Below, piece after piece: positions 43,701 through 52,938 of a stretch of DNA of 64,000 nt. Numbering within the stretch: the stretch's first letter is position 1; every line of letters begins with the position of its first letter. The stretch is taken from NCBI RefSeq assembly GCF_016908975.1, contig NZ_JAFBEX010000018.1:1-64000 (forward strand), in the 5' to 3' direction. The notes below the pieces were generated by a model. That model saw only the letters and a program-made list of their open reading frames with translations, did not search any database and had not been told where the DNA came from. The translations under genes were made by a program, and so were the position numbers. The DNA comes from Neobacillus cucumis. Lineage in GTDB: Bacteria > Bacillota > Bacilli > Bacillales > Cytobacillaceae.

Positions 43701-45203
43701 ATGGATGTAAGGGAATCAACAGTTCAAAAAATGAACAACAATACACAAAACATTCAACAAGACGAGTATCGTAAGATCAACCTTTCTGAACGAATCGGTT
43801 ACGGTCTTGGGGACTTTGCCCAAAACCTCGTATTTGGTACAGTCGGAGGATTCCTGGCTCTCTATCTGACGACCGTCAATGCCATTGGTACGGCAGCAGC
43901 CGGGTTCATTTTCTTGTTTGTCCGTATCGTCAACGTATTCTGGGATCCGATGGTTGGTACCTACGTCGATAGACATACATTCAAGAACGGCAAATATCGA
44001 CCTTGGCTTGTGATTGCAGGCATTCCGCTTGTTATCCTTGCAGCGATGCTCTTTGCTCCAATTCCAGCCATTCGTGGTTCAGTGACGGTAGCCTTTATTA
44101 CTTACTTCCTGCTTGACTTGGTTTATTCCGTCGTCAACATTCCTTACGGTTCGCTGAATGCTTCACTCACACGAGACCCTGAGTCCATAGCTAAAATTAC
44201 AACCACTCGTATGATGCTGGCTAACATTGCTAACCTCTTGGTTTATACATTGTTCCCAATGTTTGTCCAAATGGCAGCACCAAAAGACCGCTCAATGAAA
44301 GATACAGGTTTCTTTGGTCTTAAGATTAAAATGGGCACGTATACGGATCCGACTGCGGGTAACGCTTGGTTTTGGGTTTACATGGTTTACATGGTACTCG
44401 GCGCTGTGGCTTTGTTCTTATGCTACCGTCTCACAAAAGAACACGTTGTCGCTACTGCTGAACAATCGGCAAAGGTGAGAACTTTCGACCTGTTCATTGA
44501 ATTGAGGAACAATAAACCACTAGTGATTTTGGGGATCTTTTTCATGCTTGCTTTTACCTTCATGTTCTTCATGAACACAGTGAATGGCTTTTTTAACCAA
44601 TACACGGTCCATCACTCAGATTGGATGGGCGCCATAGGTCTCATCGCCTCCATTCCTGGTATTGCTTTTCCGGTCTTCTGGCCAAGATTGAGAAAAATCT
44701 TTGGTAAAAAGGGATTCTTCCATTTATTCCTTGGTATGTTTGTTGTTGGTGAAATCCTTACATGGGTATGGTCGTTAGAAGGCATGCACGATTCACTATG
44801 GCTTGCTTATGTTTCTACCTTCATCAAACAATGGGGTCTCACTTCAGCAACTGGTTTCATGTGGGCACTCGTTCCTGAAATTGTCTCTTATGGTGAAATG
44901 AAGTCTGGCAAGCGTAACGCTGCTATCATCAACGCGATCATGGGTCTCTTCTTCAAGATTGGCTTCACTCTTGGTGGTGCGGTTCCGCTCTGGTTCCTCG
45001 CTGCCTACGGCTTCAATGGAAATGCGGATAAACCAACAGCAATTGCTCTTTCCGGTATCAATATAACAGCTATCTGGATTCCAGCAGCGCTTGCGATTGT
45101 TTCAATGATTGTGATGGCTCTTTACCCACTTTCAGATAAAGACGTCGAAGACATCAATAAGAAACTCGATGCTTCTCGTGCTGAAGTAAAAGCGGCTGAA
45201 TAA
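43701..45203 (+). CDS. GPH-family xyloside/pentoside:cation symporter, copy 1
   Basis: A 500-residue MFS-type permease with twelve helices. GYGLGDFAQNLVFG and VNVFWDPMVGTYVDRH at the N-terminus, and FMWALVPEIVSYGEMKSGKR in the second half, are hallmarks of glycoside-pentoside-hexuronide symporters such as XynP/XylP. Likely imports xylobiose or other xylosides with Na+ or H+. The start is ATG 43701 (AAAGGGAG site), giving the same length as its paralogue at 51415-52917, to which it is about 90 percent identical in protein. It is followed closely by a truncated xylA on the other strand. No clear XylR operator precedes it. Confidence 0.88.
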   Translation: MDVRESTVQKMNNNTQNIQQDEYRKINLSERIGYGLGDFAQNLVFGTVGGFLALYLTTVNAIGTAAAGFIFLFVRIVNVFWDPMVGTYVDRHTFKNGKYRPWLVIAGIPLVILAAMLFAPIPAIRGSVTVAFITYFLLDLVYSVVNIPYGSLNASLTRDPESIAKITTTRMMLANIANLLVYTLFPMFVQMAAPKDRSMKDTGFFGLKIKMGTYTDPTAGNAWFWVYMVYMVLGAVALFLCYRLTKEHVVATAEQSAKVRTFDLFIELRNNKPLVILGIFFMLAFTFMFFMNTVNGFFNQYTVHHSDWMGAIGLIASIPGIAFPVFWPRLRKIFGKKGFFHLFLGMFVVGEILTWVWSLEGMHDSLWLAYVSTFIKQWGLTSATGFMWALVPEIVSYGEMKSGKRNAAIINAIMGLFFKIGFTLGGAVPLWFLAAYGFNGNADKPTAIALSGINITAIWIPAALAIVSMIVMALYPLSDKDVEDINKKLDASRAEVKAAE

Positions 45204-45208
45204 GTTAT

Positions 45209-45625
45209 CTATATAAATTTATGGCTAAAATAAAGGAAATTTGTCTTTATGACAAATTTTAAAATTCTGTGCCTCCTGACTTTAAGCCGAAGAAAAAGGG
45301 GATGTCCCTCTGGCGCAATATCAACATCATGGAAGCAAAAGAACGGAACATCAAGCTTCTCATAAAATTCAAACGATGCTTCCGCACGAGCCTTCGCTAA
45401 ATCAATCCCCGTTAAATTTGCCCATGGTCTGATTGCCGTTCCTACCCCGAATGGATCAGCTCCTTCAGCCGTAAACGTGTGCCAATAAGCAACCGAGAAA
45501 CGAAGCAGTTCTTCCATCGTTTTCCCGTTATTGTTTTCCTGCGGATTATAGTATTTATAAGCTAAAGGATTTTTCGAACCTGGACCTTCATATTGAATTT
45601 TATTGATTGATTGAAAATAAGCCAT
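45209..45625 (-). pseudogene. xylA: Truncated xylose isomerase (5' fragment)
   Basis: The first about 107 codons match xylose isomerase: KIQYEGPGSKNPLAYKYYNP, MEELLRFSVAYWHTF, ADPFGVGTAIRPW and FCFHDVDIAPEG with the active-site His/Asp. Then similarity stops abruptly; about 30 unrelated codons follow before the stop. All metal-binding residues of the C-terminal barrel are lost. The break lies within 100 bp of the end of the symporter gene, suggesting deletion by recombination. A complete xylA would be needed elsewhere for xylose use. Confidence 0.9.
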
Positions 45626-45719
45626 TAACTGTTCCTACTAAACTAAAATGAGTTTCTCATCACTATTGATAGTTTGGACTTGTTTATTCGAATTTATTTT
45701 ATTTAAACTTTATTGAAGC

Positions 45720-45752
45720 AAAAAACTGTCTGATTTAAGCCAGACAGTTCAT
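45720..45752 (-). terminator. Terminator of the aldo/keto reductase pseudogene
   Basis: AACTGTCTG pairs perfectly with CAGACAGTT around 8 nt, followed on the minus strand by TTTTGC. Confidence 0.8.
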
Positions 45753-45769
45753 TTGGTAATAGAGTATTT

Positions 45770-46748
45770 TTAATAAGGTCCTCTAATAAAATCTTTTACT
45801 TTTTCGTCATAAAAACTTTGAAGCTTTCGCATTTCTTCTTCGGAGAACGATTTCGTATCCAATACGGCAAGATTTTGCTGAACTTGATTTACATTCTTAA
45901 AACCAGGAATAATACATGTGATTTCTTTACAGTCGAGAATCCAGCGAAGGGCGGCACTGGCCATAGACGGTCTACCTTCTGCGATCCACTTTAACTGATC
46001 AGCTAATTCTACACCCTTTTGGAATCCTAATCCGGCAAACGTTTCTCCTACATTAAATGCCTCCATGTTCATTAAAGCGGCGATGGTCATCCGCTTCAAA
46101 GACATGACCAGGTGTGAATTTTCCTGTCAACAGTCCGCTGGCAAGCAGTAATCTTACAAGAAGGCCGACGCCTTTTTGATAGACCTTCGGTTTAATTGTT
46201 CTAATGGCTTCTGGCGAAAAATATTAAAAATAATTTGCAGACTCTTCACATTTGGATAGTTTAACAAATAAGACCTTCTTCTACTGATTCCACACTTACC
46301 CCGTAATGGCGAACTTTTCCCTCGCGCTGCAGCCAGTCAAGCACTTCAAATACTTTGCCTTCCTTTACTATATCTGTAGCTGGACAATGGATCTGATATA
46401 AATCAATGGCTTCCCGATTTAAACGGTGCAAGCTATCTTCGCAATAAGAGCTTACTTGTTCATAGCTGTAATTTCCCGAATCAGAGATGTCTCCTTGAAG
46501 GCAAAACTTTGTTGCAATATAGATCTGATCTTCCTTACCCTTAGTCGCCTTGGCTAATAACTCTCCGCTATGTCCGTCGCCATAGACATCGGCTGTATCA
46601 AAGAAATTCACACCCTGCTCGATCGAGTACTGCTATGATTTCTGACTTTCTTCATCGCTTGTCTTCCCCCATGGACCCCCGATTGCCCATGTTCCAAAGC
46701 TGACCTCGCTAATCTTTATCCCTGTGTTCCTAATTCACGATAATTCAT
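45770..46748 (-). pseudogene. Frameshifted aldo/keto reductase
   Basis: Begins with AAAGGAG and ATG at 46748 (MNYRELGTQG), then shifts frame: SEVSFGTWAIGGPWG, NFFDTADVYGDGHSGELLAKA, YIATKFCLQGD, IDLYQIHCPATDIV, REGKVRHYGVSVESVEEGL, then after further breaks SLKRMTIAALMNMEAFNVGE and PSMASAALRWILDCKEITCI. The catalytic Asp/Tyr (FDTADVYG) is present but the frame is broken several times. Originally about 310 residues. Confidence 0.88.
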
Positions 46749-47079
46749 GTCAAAATCTCCTTTTTTCTTTGATCCAATATAATCGTATGTGATCCAAGCA
46801 ATTCCAAGATAATCTATCCGTACAGGTCCACTGCCCACGCTTTAATTAATCCCATAATTTGAGTACGGTTACTTCAAACAAATCATTGTTAACCAATGTA
46901 TACGAAAGAACGGTCGATTGTCAATTTGACCAGTGGCGCTAATCAGAATATCAATTTTGCGGCATTTTGGTATACATGCCAACCTTCATCCCAGGAAATG
47001 ATAATATAGATGATTGTGATGTTTGCACAGCATGATCTTTATGGCCAATTAAAATATGAAATTAAGAGGGGAATAGATC
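46749..47079. other. Intergenic region before the GH43 gene
   Basis: About 330 bp between a dead reductase gene and the GH43 gene. I see no complete XylR operator, clear promoter or ORF. A minus-strand stretch near 46815-46870 reads NRTQIMGLIKAWAVDLYG before a stop and may be a relic of another gene. Confidence 0.35.
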
Positions 47080-48069
47080 ATGGAAAAAATCGTAAAACCA
47101 AATGAACCTTTAGTTGAACATATTTATACTGCGGATCCTTCTGCACATGTTTATGAAGGGAAACTTTATATTTATCCTTCCCATGATATTGAACATAGTG
47201 GAAAAACTATTGATGATGGTAGTGGTGATCAATATGCGATGGAAGATTATCATATTTTATCGATCGATAATTTCAATTCACCATGTATAGATAACGGCGA
47301 AGCACTTCATATTCGAGATGTTCCTTGGGCTAGTAAACAGATGTGGGCACCGGATGCTGCTTTTAAAAATAACCAGTATTATTTATTTTTCCCAGCGAGA
47401 GATAAAGACGGTATCTTTCGACTTGGTGTTGCGACTGGCTCAAATCCTACCGGCCCTTTCAAAGCCGAAGAAAATTACATTCAAGGAAGCTTCAGTATTG
47501 ATCCTGCCGTTTTAGTGGATGACGACAACAGAGCATATGTGTATTTTGGCGGACTTTGGGGTGGACAATTAGAAAAATGGCAAACAGGCACATATATTCC
47601 TGATGCGGAGGGTCCTGGTCCATCAGAACCGGCGTTAGGGCCAAGGGTAGCAGAATTAACCGAAGATATGCTTAGTTTTAAGGACAAAACGCAAGAAATA
47701 TCGATTGTAGACGAAGATGGCCAGCCAATTCTTGCCGGCGATGAGGAAAGAAGATTTTTTGAGGGCCCATGGGTACATAAATACAATGGGAAATATTATC
47801 TTTCTTACTCTACAGGAACGACCCATTGCATTGTTTATGGAATCAGCGAAAATCCTCTAGGCCCCTATGTTTTCAAAGGGAAAATCCTGACCCCTGTCAT
47901 CGGCTGGACCACCCATCACTCGATTGTTCAATTCGAGGATAAATGGTATTTATTTTATCATGACTGCTCCCTGTCCGACGGGGTTGACCACAAACGCTGT
48001 GTTAAATTTACCGAACTAAAATACAATGAAGACGGAACGATTCAAACAATCGATCCTTACGCAAACTGA
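47080..48069 (+). CDS. Intracellular GH43 beta-xylosidase/alpha-L-arabinofuranosidase
   Basis: A 329-residue single-domain five-bladed-propeller glycosidase without signal peptide. The catalytic triad is visible: D19 in IYTADPSAHVYEG (base), the SIDPAVLVDDD aspartate (pKa modulator) and the glutamate in RRFFEGPWVHK (acid). WAPDAAFKNNQYYLFFPARD and HHSIVQFEDKWYLFYHD are typical of the short GH43 group that includes bifunctional xylosidase/arabinofuranosidases. Acts on imported oligosaccharides. AGAGGGG precedes the ATG. An IS3-type element begins 49 bp after the stop, inside the former terminator. Confidence 0.9.
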   Translation: MEKIVKPNEPLVEHIYTADPSAHVYEGKLYIYPSHDIEHSGKTIDDGSGDQYAMEDYHILSIDNFNSPCIDNGEALHIRDVPWASKQMWAPDAAFKNNQYYLFFPARDKDGIFRLGVATGSNPTGPFKAEENYIQGSFSIDPAVLVDDDNRAYVYFGGLWGGQLEKWQTGTYIPDAEGPGPSEPALGPRVAELTEDMLSFKDKTQEISIVDEDGQPILAGDEERRFFEGPWVHKYNGKYYLSYSTGTTHCIVYGISENPLGPYVFKGKILTPVIGWTTHHSIVQFEDKWYLFYHDCSLSDGVDHKRCVKFTELKYNEDGTIQTIDPYAN

Positions 48070-48152
48070 GCATAGAAAAGTCGATTAAATGCATAAAAAA
48101 GACCTTGAAAAGGTAATGTGTACCCGTTGTAAAGGACAATTTTAAAAAAAGC

Positions 48153-49004
48153 CTAGGCAGATTTAAGAAGATGTTCTCTGTATTGAACAGGGGTCATCTT
48201 TTTTAAATTCCATTGGTATCTATAGTGATTGTAATACGTCATATATTGCTTAATTTCTCTTTTTAGTTCCTCTAAGGTTCTACATTCTTTTATAGAAGCT
48301 TCATCTTTTAAATGACCAAAGAATGATTCCTGAGGTGCGTTATCCCAACAGTTTCCTCTTCTTGACATAGATTGGCGTAGTTTAAGTTTTTTTACAGCTT
48401 TTTGAAATTCCGGATGCGTATAATGTACTCCCTGGTCTGAGTGGATCAATGCATCTTTCGCTTTTTTAAAGTGTTTATTCTTCTTTAGTTTTTTCAGGGT
48501 GTCTGTGGCTAAATCAATAGTCATACGTTCTGAAAGATTATATGCTAATAGTTCACCTGTAGAACCGTCTTTTATGGCTGATAAATAAGCTTTCTGACCT
48601 TTACCGTAAAATAAGTAAGTGATATCTGTTAGAAGAACTTTATAAGGGATCCCCTGCTTGAATTCCCGATTTAAAAGGTTGGGTACGAGTCTATGTTCTT
48701 GTGTGGCTTTCATCATCCGTCTATAGGGATTTGCCTTTCTAATAGGGCAAATAATACCGTATTTCTTCATGATTCTTCGAATCCGTTTTAAATTGTATTT
48801 AACATTAAATTGACCTGCCAAAGTCATTTTTATTTGACGTGCCCCTTTCTTACGGTGTTTAAAATGAAAGGCTTTAAGGATGATTTCCTTCACTATCTCA
48901 TCTTTTGCTTCTTTTTCTTTTCTTACTTTTTGCGACCTTTCAGAGAAATAATTATAATAACCAGACTGTGAAACACCAGCCACTTCACATAAATAGCTCA
49001 CCAT
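48153..49004 (-). CDS. IS3 transposase orfB (DDE integrase domain)
   Basis: 283 codons from the internal ATG. HTH_21-type region (MVSYLCEVAGVSQSGYYNYF) then an rve integrase core with the DDE signature: LLTDITY (first D), IHSDQGVHYT (second D) and GNCWDNAPQESFFGHLKDE (E). The frame stays open upstream to the A6G slippery site at 49109-49115, so the natural product is probably an OrfAB fusion made by -1 frameshifting. Confidence 0.92.
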   Translation of the reverse strand: MVSYLCEVAGVSQSGYYNYFSERSQKVRKEKEAKDEIVKEIILKAFHFKHRKKGARQIKMTLAGQFNVKYNLKRIRRIMKKYGIICPIRKANPYRRMMKATQEHRLVPNLLNREFKQGIPYKVLLTDITYLFYGKGQKAYLSAIKDGSTGELLAYNLSERMTIDLATDTLKKLKKNKHFKKAKDALIHSDQGVHYTHPEFQKAVKKLKLRQSMSRRGNCWDNAPQESFFGHLKDEASIKECRTLEELKREIKQYMTYYNHYRYQWNLKKMTPVQYREHLLKSA

Positions 49005-49069
49005 ATTCTTTAACTTATACTTCTGTATAACTGAACGGATAAGGATAAACTTTTGATCAGTGGGTAAGG

Positions 49070-49489
49070 TTATAGTTTCCGTTTCAGCCCCCTTTCTGCA
49101 AATCGTATCTTTTTTAAGAGTTCATTTTCTGCCTTTAATAAGTTGTTTTGAGCTTCTAATCTCGCAACTTTCTCCTCTAGTGTTAGCTCCCTTTCACAAG
49201 TTCTCCCTGAATTTTCACCTCTGGTATCACGAAGACCGGCTAATCCATTTTCTCTATAGGAGGCGCGCCATCTCTTACCAGCAGCTCTAACACTAGCCAT
49301 TCCTAAAACATCAATATCGAATCCACTTTGTTCAAAAATCTCTCTAGGTAGCTTTCCACCTTCATTTTCTTCAATGAAAAAATTCCTAAATTCCTCTGTA
49401 TAGGTAATTCCCTTTGAACTAACTGATTTAACATAAGGGTTATTAGAAAGAATCTTAACCTCTTTCTCTGTAAATAATTTCTTACTCAT
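49070..49489 (-). CDS. IS3 transposase orfA (helix-turn-helix)
   Basis: A 139-codon frame with a DNA-binding helix-turn-helix (about 20-80) and a leucine-zipper tail (LEEKVARLEAQNNLLKAENELLKK). The sequence A AAA AAG (49109-49115 on the minus strand) lies near its end in the right phase for -1 slippage; reading on in the new frame gives KKDTICRKGAETETITLPTD and runs without a stop into orfB. Confidence 0.9.
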   Translation of the reverse strand: MSKKLFTEKEVKILSNNPYVKSVSSKGITYTEEFRNFFIEENEGGKLPREIFEQSGFDIDVLGMASVRAAGKRWRASYRENGLAGLRDTRGENSGRTCERELTLEEKVARLEAQNNLLKAENELLKKIRFAERGLKRKL

Positions 49490-49623
49490 CTTGCTTTCCC
49501 CAATCCCATTTTTCTTAAGTATACAAAAAAGTACCCGATAGAGGACTTTTTTTTAGTGTCTACTCTATCGGGTACATTTTAAGGCTTATTAGCCAACAAG
49601 GTCTTTTTTATAGAGACTGCTGT

Positions 49624-50808
49624 TTAACGAGGTACGGAACATTTATTATAAATCTTGGGATTCACAAGGAATTTTTCTATCATAAACGAAGCAGCTCCAA
49701 GGACGGCAGCATTTCGGTTGAGTTGGGAGATTAAGATCTCATTTTTTAGCGGTATATACCTCGCTATCCGATTTGAAACCGCCTTCTTTATTGACTTTAA
49801 AATGATTGGATTAGCCTCAATCAAGTTACTTCTCAAGATAATCGAGTCAGGGTTAAAGGTATTGATCAAATTTGTTATGCCGATTCCTAAACAATAACCA
49901 AATTTTTCTATTTCAATCAATATATCTCCATCGTTTTCTTGAATCATCTTATTGGCCTTTTCATGGGTCATTTCCCTTCCCTTTTTTATTCTGGAAAGAT
50001 TATTGAAAAATGCACTTTCAGATGCATACAGTTCCCAACATCCTTGGTTTCCACAGACGCATTTTTTCCCATTGAATTCAATGGTCATATGTCCCAGTTC
50101 TCCTAAAAATCCATCAGATCCGCGGTAAAGCTTGTTATTTAAAATGATCCCCAGACCAATACCAGTTCCCACGCTTATATAAATGCTGTTATCGGAATGC
50201 CCGATGGAACCATACAGTTTCTCTCCAAATGCTCCGGCATTTGCTTCATTATCAATAAAAACAGGAAAGTTAAATTGATCTTCGAGCAAATTTTTTATGT
50301 CTACTTTGTCCCAATTTGAATTGGGAGTATATACTACGGTTTGATTCTCATTACAAAATCCATGTACGGCAACCCCGATACCAATAATGCCATATGGAGA
50401 TTCCGGTGCATGATTTGTCACCAATCTAATTCTTTCTATCAAAATTATTTTAAGCGCTTCCATTGACTGGGTTACAAATTCAAAGTAGTCAGAGAAAAGC
50501 ATATTCCCCTCTAAATCAATTAAAATCGTTTGAATATAATTGGCAGCAAGTTCAACTCCGACCGCATAGCCAGCATTTTTATTAAAAACTAGCAATATAG
50601 GTTTTCGGCCTCCGTTCGATGCCCCCGCCCCAATTTCCGAAACGAGATGTTTTTCGATTAATGAATTCGTTTGCAAAGATACCGTTGCTTTGTTTAGGTT
50701 CGTTAATTCCGATAGTTTTACCCTAGATATTGGGTAGTGTTTTATCATTGTACTCAGAATCATTTTTTGACTATGCATTTTAATATAGTTTTGATCTGCT
50801 AATTCCAC
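49624..50808 (-). CDS. xylR: Xylose repressor XylR (ROK family)
   Basis: A 394-residue repressor similar to B. subtilis XylR over its length. Winged helix-turn-helix at about 17-65 (ISRVKLSELTNLNKATVSLQTNSL), then a ROK sugar-kinase-like domain: GGRKPILLVFNKNAGYAVGV, DNEANAGAFGEKLYG, SVGTGIGLGI, GELGHMTIEF, and the zinc motif CVCGNQGCWELYASE. XylR releases its operator when xylose binds. It is transcribed away from symporter copy 2; the 605-bp gap holds a xylO palindrome, promoter and cre-like site. Six similar operators in the window define its likely regulon. Confidence 0.94.
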   Translation of the reverse strand: MELADQNYIKMHSQKMILSTMIKHYPISRVKLSELTNLNKATVSLQTNSLIEKHLVSEIGAGASNGGRKPILLVFNKNAGYAVGVELAANYIQTILIDLEGNMLFSDYFEFVTQSMEALKIILIERIRLVTNHAPESPYGIIGIGVAVHGFCNENQTVVYTPNSNWDKVDIKNLLEDQFNFPVFIDNEANAGAFGEKLYGSIGHSDNSIYISVGTGIGLGIILNNKLYRGSDGFLGELGHMTIEFNGKKCVCGNQGCWELYASESAFFNNLSRIKKGREMTHEKANKMIQENDGDILIEIEKFGYCLGIGITNLINTFNPDSIILRSNLIEANPIILKSIKKAVSNRIARYIPLKNEILISQLNRNAAVLGAASFMIEKFLVNPKIYNKCSVPR

Positions 50809-50909
50809 TTATTCTCCTCATCTCAATATTTGTTTATCCTTTTAAACTAACTACCTATTCTTTTATTTAATTTTTTTAATTATATCGTAAAAATATATAA
50901 ATTTGTATA

Positions 50910-50938
50910 TTGTTCAATTAAAAAATATGTGTTAGTAT
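50910..50938 (+). promoter_or_regulatory. Promoter toward symporter copy 2
   Basis: TTGTTC (50910-50915), 17-bp spacer, TAGTAT (50933-50938). The expected start point lies next to the XylR operator at 50950, leaving a leader of about 470 nt. Confidence 0.5.
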
Positions 50939-50949
50939 TAATTCACGGG

Positions 50950-50974
50950 TTAGTTCATCCGATAAACAAACTAA
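50950..50974. promoter_or_regulatory. XylR operator in the xylR/symporter gap
   Basis: Left arm TTAGTTCAT, 7-bp centre, right arm ACAAACTAA. The right arm is the exact Bacillus xylO half-site; the left arm has two changes. Confidence 0.75.
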
Positions 50975-51009
50975 GTTTCATGTAGTTTTGTTTATTTTTT
51001 GTGATAAAG

Positions 51010-51023
51010 TGTAGACGGTTTCA
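51010..51023 (+). promoter_or_regulatory. cre-like CcpA site
   Basis: TGTAGACGGTTTCA differs from TGWAANCGNTNWCA at one position. It lies 70 bp past the promoter, suited to a roadblock by CcpA. Confidence 0.6.
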
Positions 51024-51414
51024 AAGGGAAAATTACTAGTTAAAGAGGTGAATGAAGGCTTTAAAGCAAAATAAGCGCAACAATTCACCGTTTACACGAT
51101 TTTAAGTTTTGTTTAGGATGATTTAGCAACAAATCTACTTTGTTCATTTATGAAAACCAACTAATCAAGTAATTGGTTATTTTTTAATTCTTTACGCTGA
51201 AAGATTTCTAGTTGGGTAGTTAATGCGATCATTCGCTTTATAAAACATTTACCTATTTTATGATGTTTGCTTAATGAGTTAATCATTTTTTAGTATCGCT
51301 GAAAGCGATTCCTTCTAACTTGTTTGTCAATTTTAAGATCGAGCGGCTCGTTATATTCAAATAATGTAAGCGGATAAATCGATTTGAAATTTAACTGAAA
51401 AGGAGATTTATGAC
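51024..51414 (+). other. Long leader before symporter copy 2
   Basis: About 390 bp with no gene. A weak second operator-like sequence (ACTTTGTTC ... CCAACTAAT, about 51129-51163) and a poor cre-like AAAGCGATT (about 51301) are seen. From about 51335 on it resembles the leader of symporter copy 1 (AAGATCGAG-GGCTC...TTCAAATA), showing that the duplication includes upstream DNA. Confidence 0.4.
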
Positions 51415-52917
51415 ATGGCTTTAATGGAATCTACTGTTAAACAAATGAACAAAAACACACAAAACATTCAACAAAACGAGTACCATAAGCTCAGCCTTTC
51501 TGAACGGATCGGTTACGGTCTTGGGGATTTTGCCCAAAACCTCGTATTTGGTACAGTGGGAGGATTCTTGGCTCTCTATCTGACTACCGTAAATGCCATT
51601 GGTACAGCTGCAGCTGGGTTCATCTTCTTGTTTGTCCGAATTGTTAACGTATTCTGGGATCCGATGGTCGGTACCTTCGTTGATAAACATACATTCAAGA
51701 ACGGTAAATATCGTCCTTGGCTTCTGATTGCAGGTGTACCACTTGTTATCTTAGCAGCGATGCTCTTTGTTCCAATTCCAGCGATTCGAGGTTCAGTGCC
51801 AATCGCCTTTATCACTTACTTCTTGCTCGACTTGGTTTATTCCTTAGTCAACATTCCTTACGGTTCGCTGAATGCTTCACTCACACGTGCCCCTGAATCC
51901 GTAGTTAAAATTACAACTACTCGTATGATGCTGGCTAATATTGCTAACCTCTTGGTTTACACACTGTTCCCAATGTTTGTCCAAATGGTAGCACCAAAAG
52001 ACCGCTCAATGAAAGACACAGGTTTCTTTGGTCTCAAGATCAACATGGGTACTTATACAGATGCATCGGCAAGTCACGCTTGGTTTGGGGTTTACATGGT
52101 TTACATGATACTTGGCGCTTTGGCTTTGTTCTTCTGCTACCGTCTCACAAAAGAACGCGTTGTCGCAACTGCTGAACAATCTGCAGAAGTGAAAGCTTTA
52201 GACCTGTTCCTTGAATTGAAGAACAACAAACCACTCGTTATTCTTGGTTTCTTCTTTATGCTTGCTTTCACATTCATGTTCTTCATGAACACAGTGAATG
52301 GATTCTTTAATCAGTACACGGTCAACCACTCAGACTGGATGGGTGCTGTAGGTCTCATCGCCTCCATCCCTGGTATCGCTTTCCCAGTCTTCTGGCCAAA
52401 ATTAAAAAAAGTCTTTGGTAAAAAGGGATTCTTCCATTTCTTCCTTGGTATGTTTGTTGTTGGTGAAATCCTTACTTGGGTATGGTCGTTTGATGGCATG
52501 CATGATTCACTCTTCCTTGCTTATGTTTCAACCTTCATCAAGCAATGGGGTCTTACTTCGGCAACTGGTTTTATGTGGGCACTCGTTCCTGAAGTTGTCT
52601 CTTATGGTGAAATGAAGTCTGGCAAACGTAACGCTGCTATCATCAATGCGATCATGGGTCTCTTCTTCAAGATTGGCTTCACTCTTGGTGGTGCCATTCC
52701 GCTCTGGTTCCTTGCGGCTTTCGGCTTCGATGGAAATGCGGCGAAACAAACAGCTAGTGCTCTTTCCGGTATCAACATGACAGCTATCTGGATTCCAGCA
52801 GCGCTTGCGATCGTTTCTATGATTGTGATGGCTCTTTACCCACTTTCAGATAAAGACGTCGAAGACATCAATAAGAAACTCGATGCTGCTCGTGCTAAAG
52901 CAAAAGTGGCTAAATAA
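51415..52917 (+). CDS. GPH-family xyloside/pentoside:cation symporter, copy 2
   Basis: A 500-residue, twelve-helix symporter, about 90 percent identical to the product of 43701-45203, with changes mostly conservative (for example VDKHTFKNGKYRPWLLIAGV against VDRHTFKNGKYRPWLVIAGI). The same family motifs are present: GYGLGDFAQNLVFG, FWDPMVGTFVDKH and FMWALVPEVVSYGEMKSGKR. AAGGAG lies before the ATG. This copy has the XylR operator and cre-like site, so it is likely the regulated xyloside importer. Its terminator is made from a leftover IS end. Confidence 0.9.
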   Translation: MALMESTVKQMNKNTQNIQQNEYHKLSLSERIGYGLGDFAQNLVFGTVGGFLALYLTTVNAIGTAAAGFIFLFVRIVNVFWDPMVGTFVDKHTFKNGKYRPWLLIAGVPLVILAAMLFVPIPAIRGSVPIAFITYFLLDLVYSLVNIPYGSLNASLTRAPESVVKITTTRMMLANIANLLVYTLFPMFVQMVAPKDRSMKDTGFFGLKINMGTYTDASASHAWFGVYMVYMILGALALFFCYRLTKERVVATAEQSAEVKALDLFLELKNNKPLVILGFFFMLAFTFMFFMNTVNGFFNQYTVNHSDWMGAVGLIASIPGIAFPVFWPKLKKVFGKKGFFHFFLGMFVVGEILTWVWSFDGMHDSLFLAYVSTFIKQWGLTSATGFMWALVPEVVSYGEMKSGKRNAAIINAIMGLFFKIGFTLGGAIPLWFLAAFGFDGNAAKQTASALSGINMTAIWIPAALAIVSMIVMALYPLSDKDVEDINKKLDAARAKAKVAK

Positions 52918-52938
52918 GACAGGGCATTTTGCCTAAAC

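Larger units (their letters stand above)
48119..49576 (-). mobile_element. IS3-family (IS150-like) insertion sequence
   Basis: A 1458-bp element bounded by inverted ends starting TGTACCCG (48119 and, inverted, 49576); further matches follow inside. It carries overlapping orfA and orfB on the minus strand joined by a slippery A6G. Upstream of orfA, GTACCCGATAG and CTATCGGGTAC form a hairpin that would shield the transposase from outside transcription. No target duplication is evident at 48116-48118 / 49577-49579. It looks intact. Confidence 0.9.
48095..49609. other. Terminator split by the IS element
   Basis: AAAAAAGACCTTG (48095-48107) and CAAGGTCTTTTTT (49597-49609) are perfect 13-bp complements that lie just outside the two IS ends. 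Without the IS they would be 31 nt apart, enclosing a small GGCT/AGCC stem, and would form a bidirectional terminator between the convergent GH43 and xylR genes. Confidence 0.7.

Noticed and set aside
45660..45690. XylR operator before the xylA fragment
   Set aside because: Only one half-site-like TAGTTTG is present; no partner arm at the right distance.
51052..51105. 17-codon leader peptide (MKALKQNKRNNSPFTRF) before symporter copy 2
   Set aside because: The GAGGTG is almost touching the ATG, and no attenuator hairpin or codon bias goes with it; it may be a gene relic.
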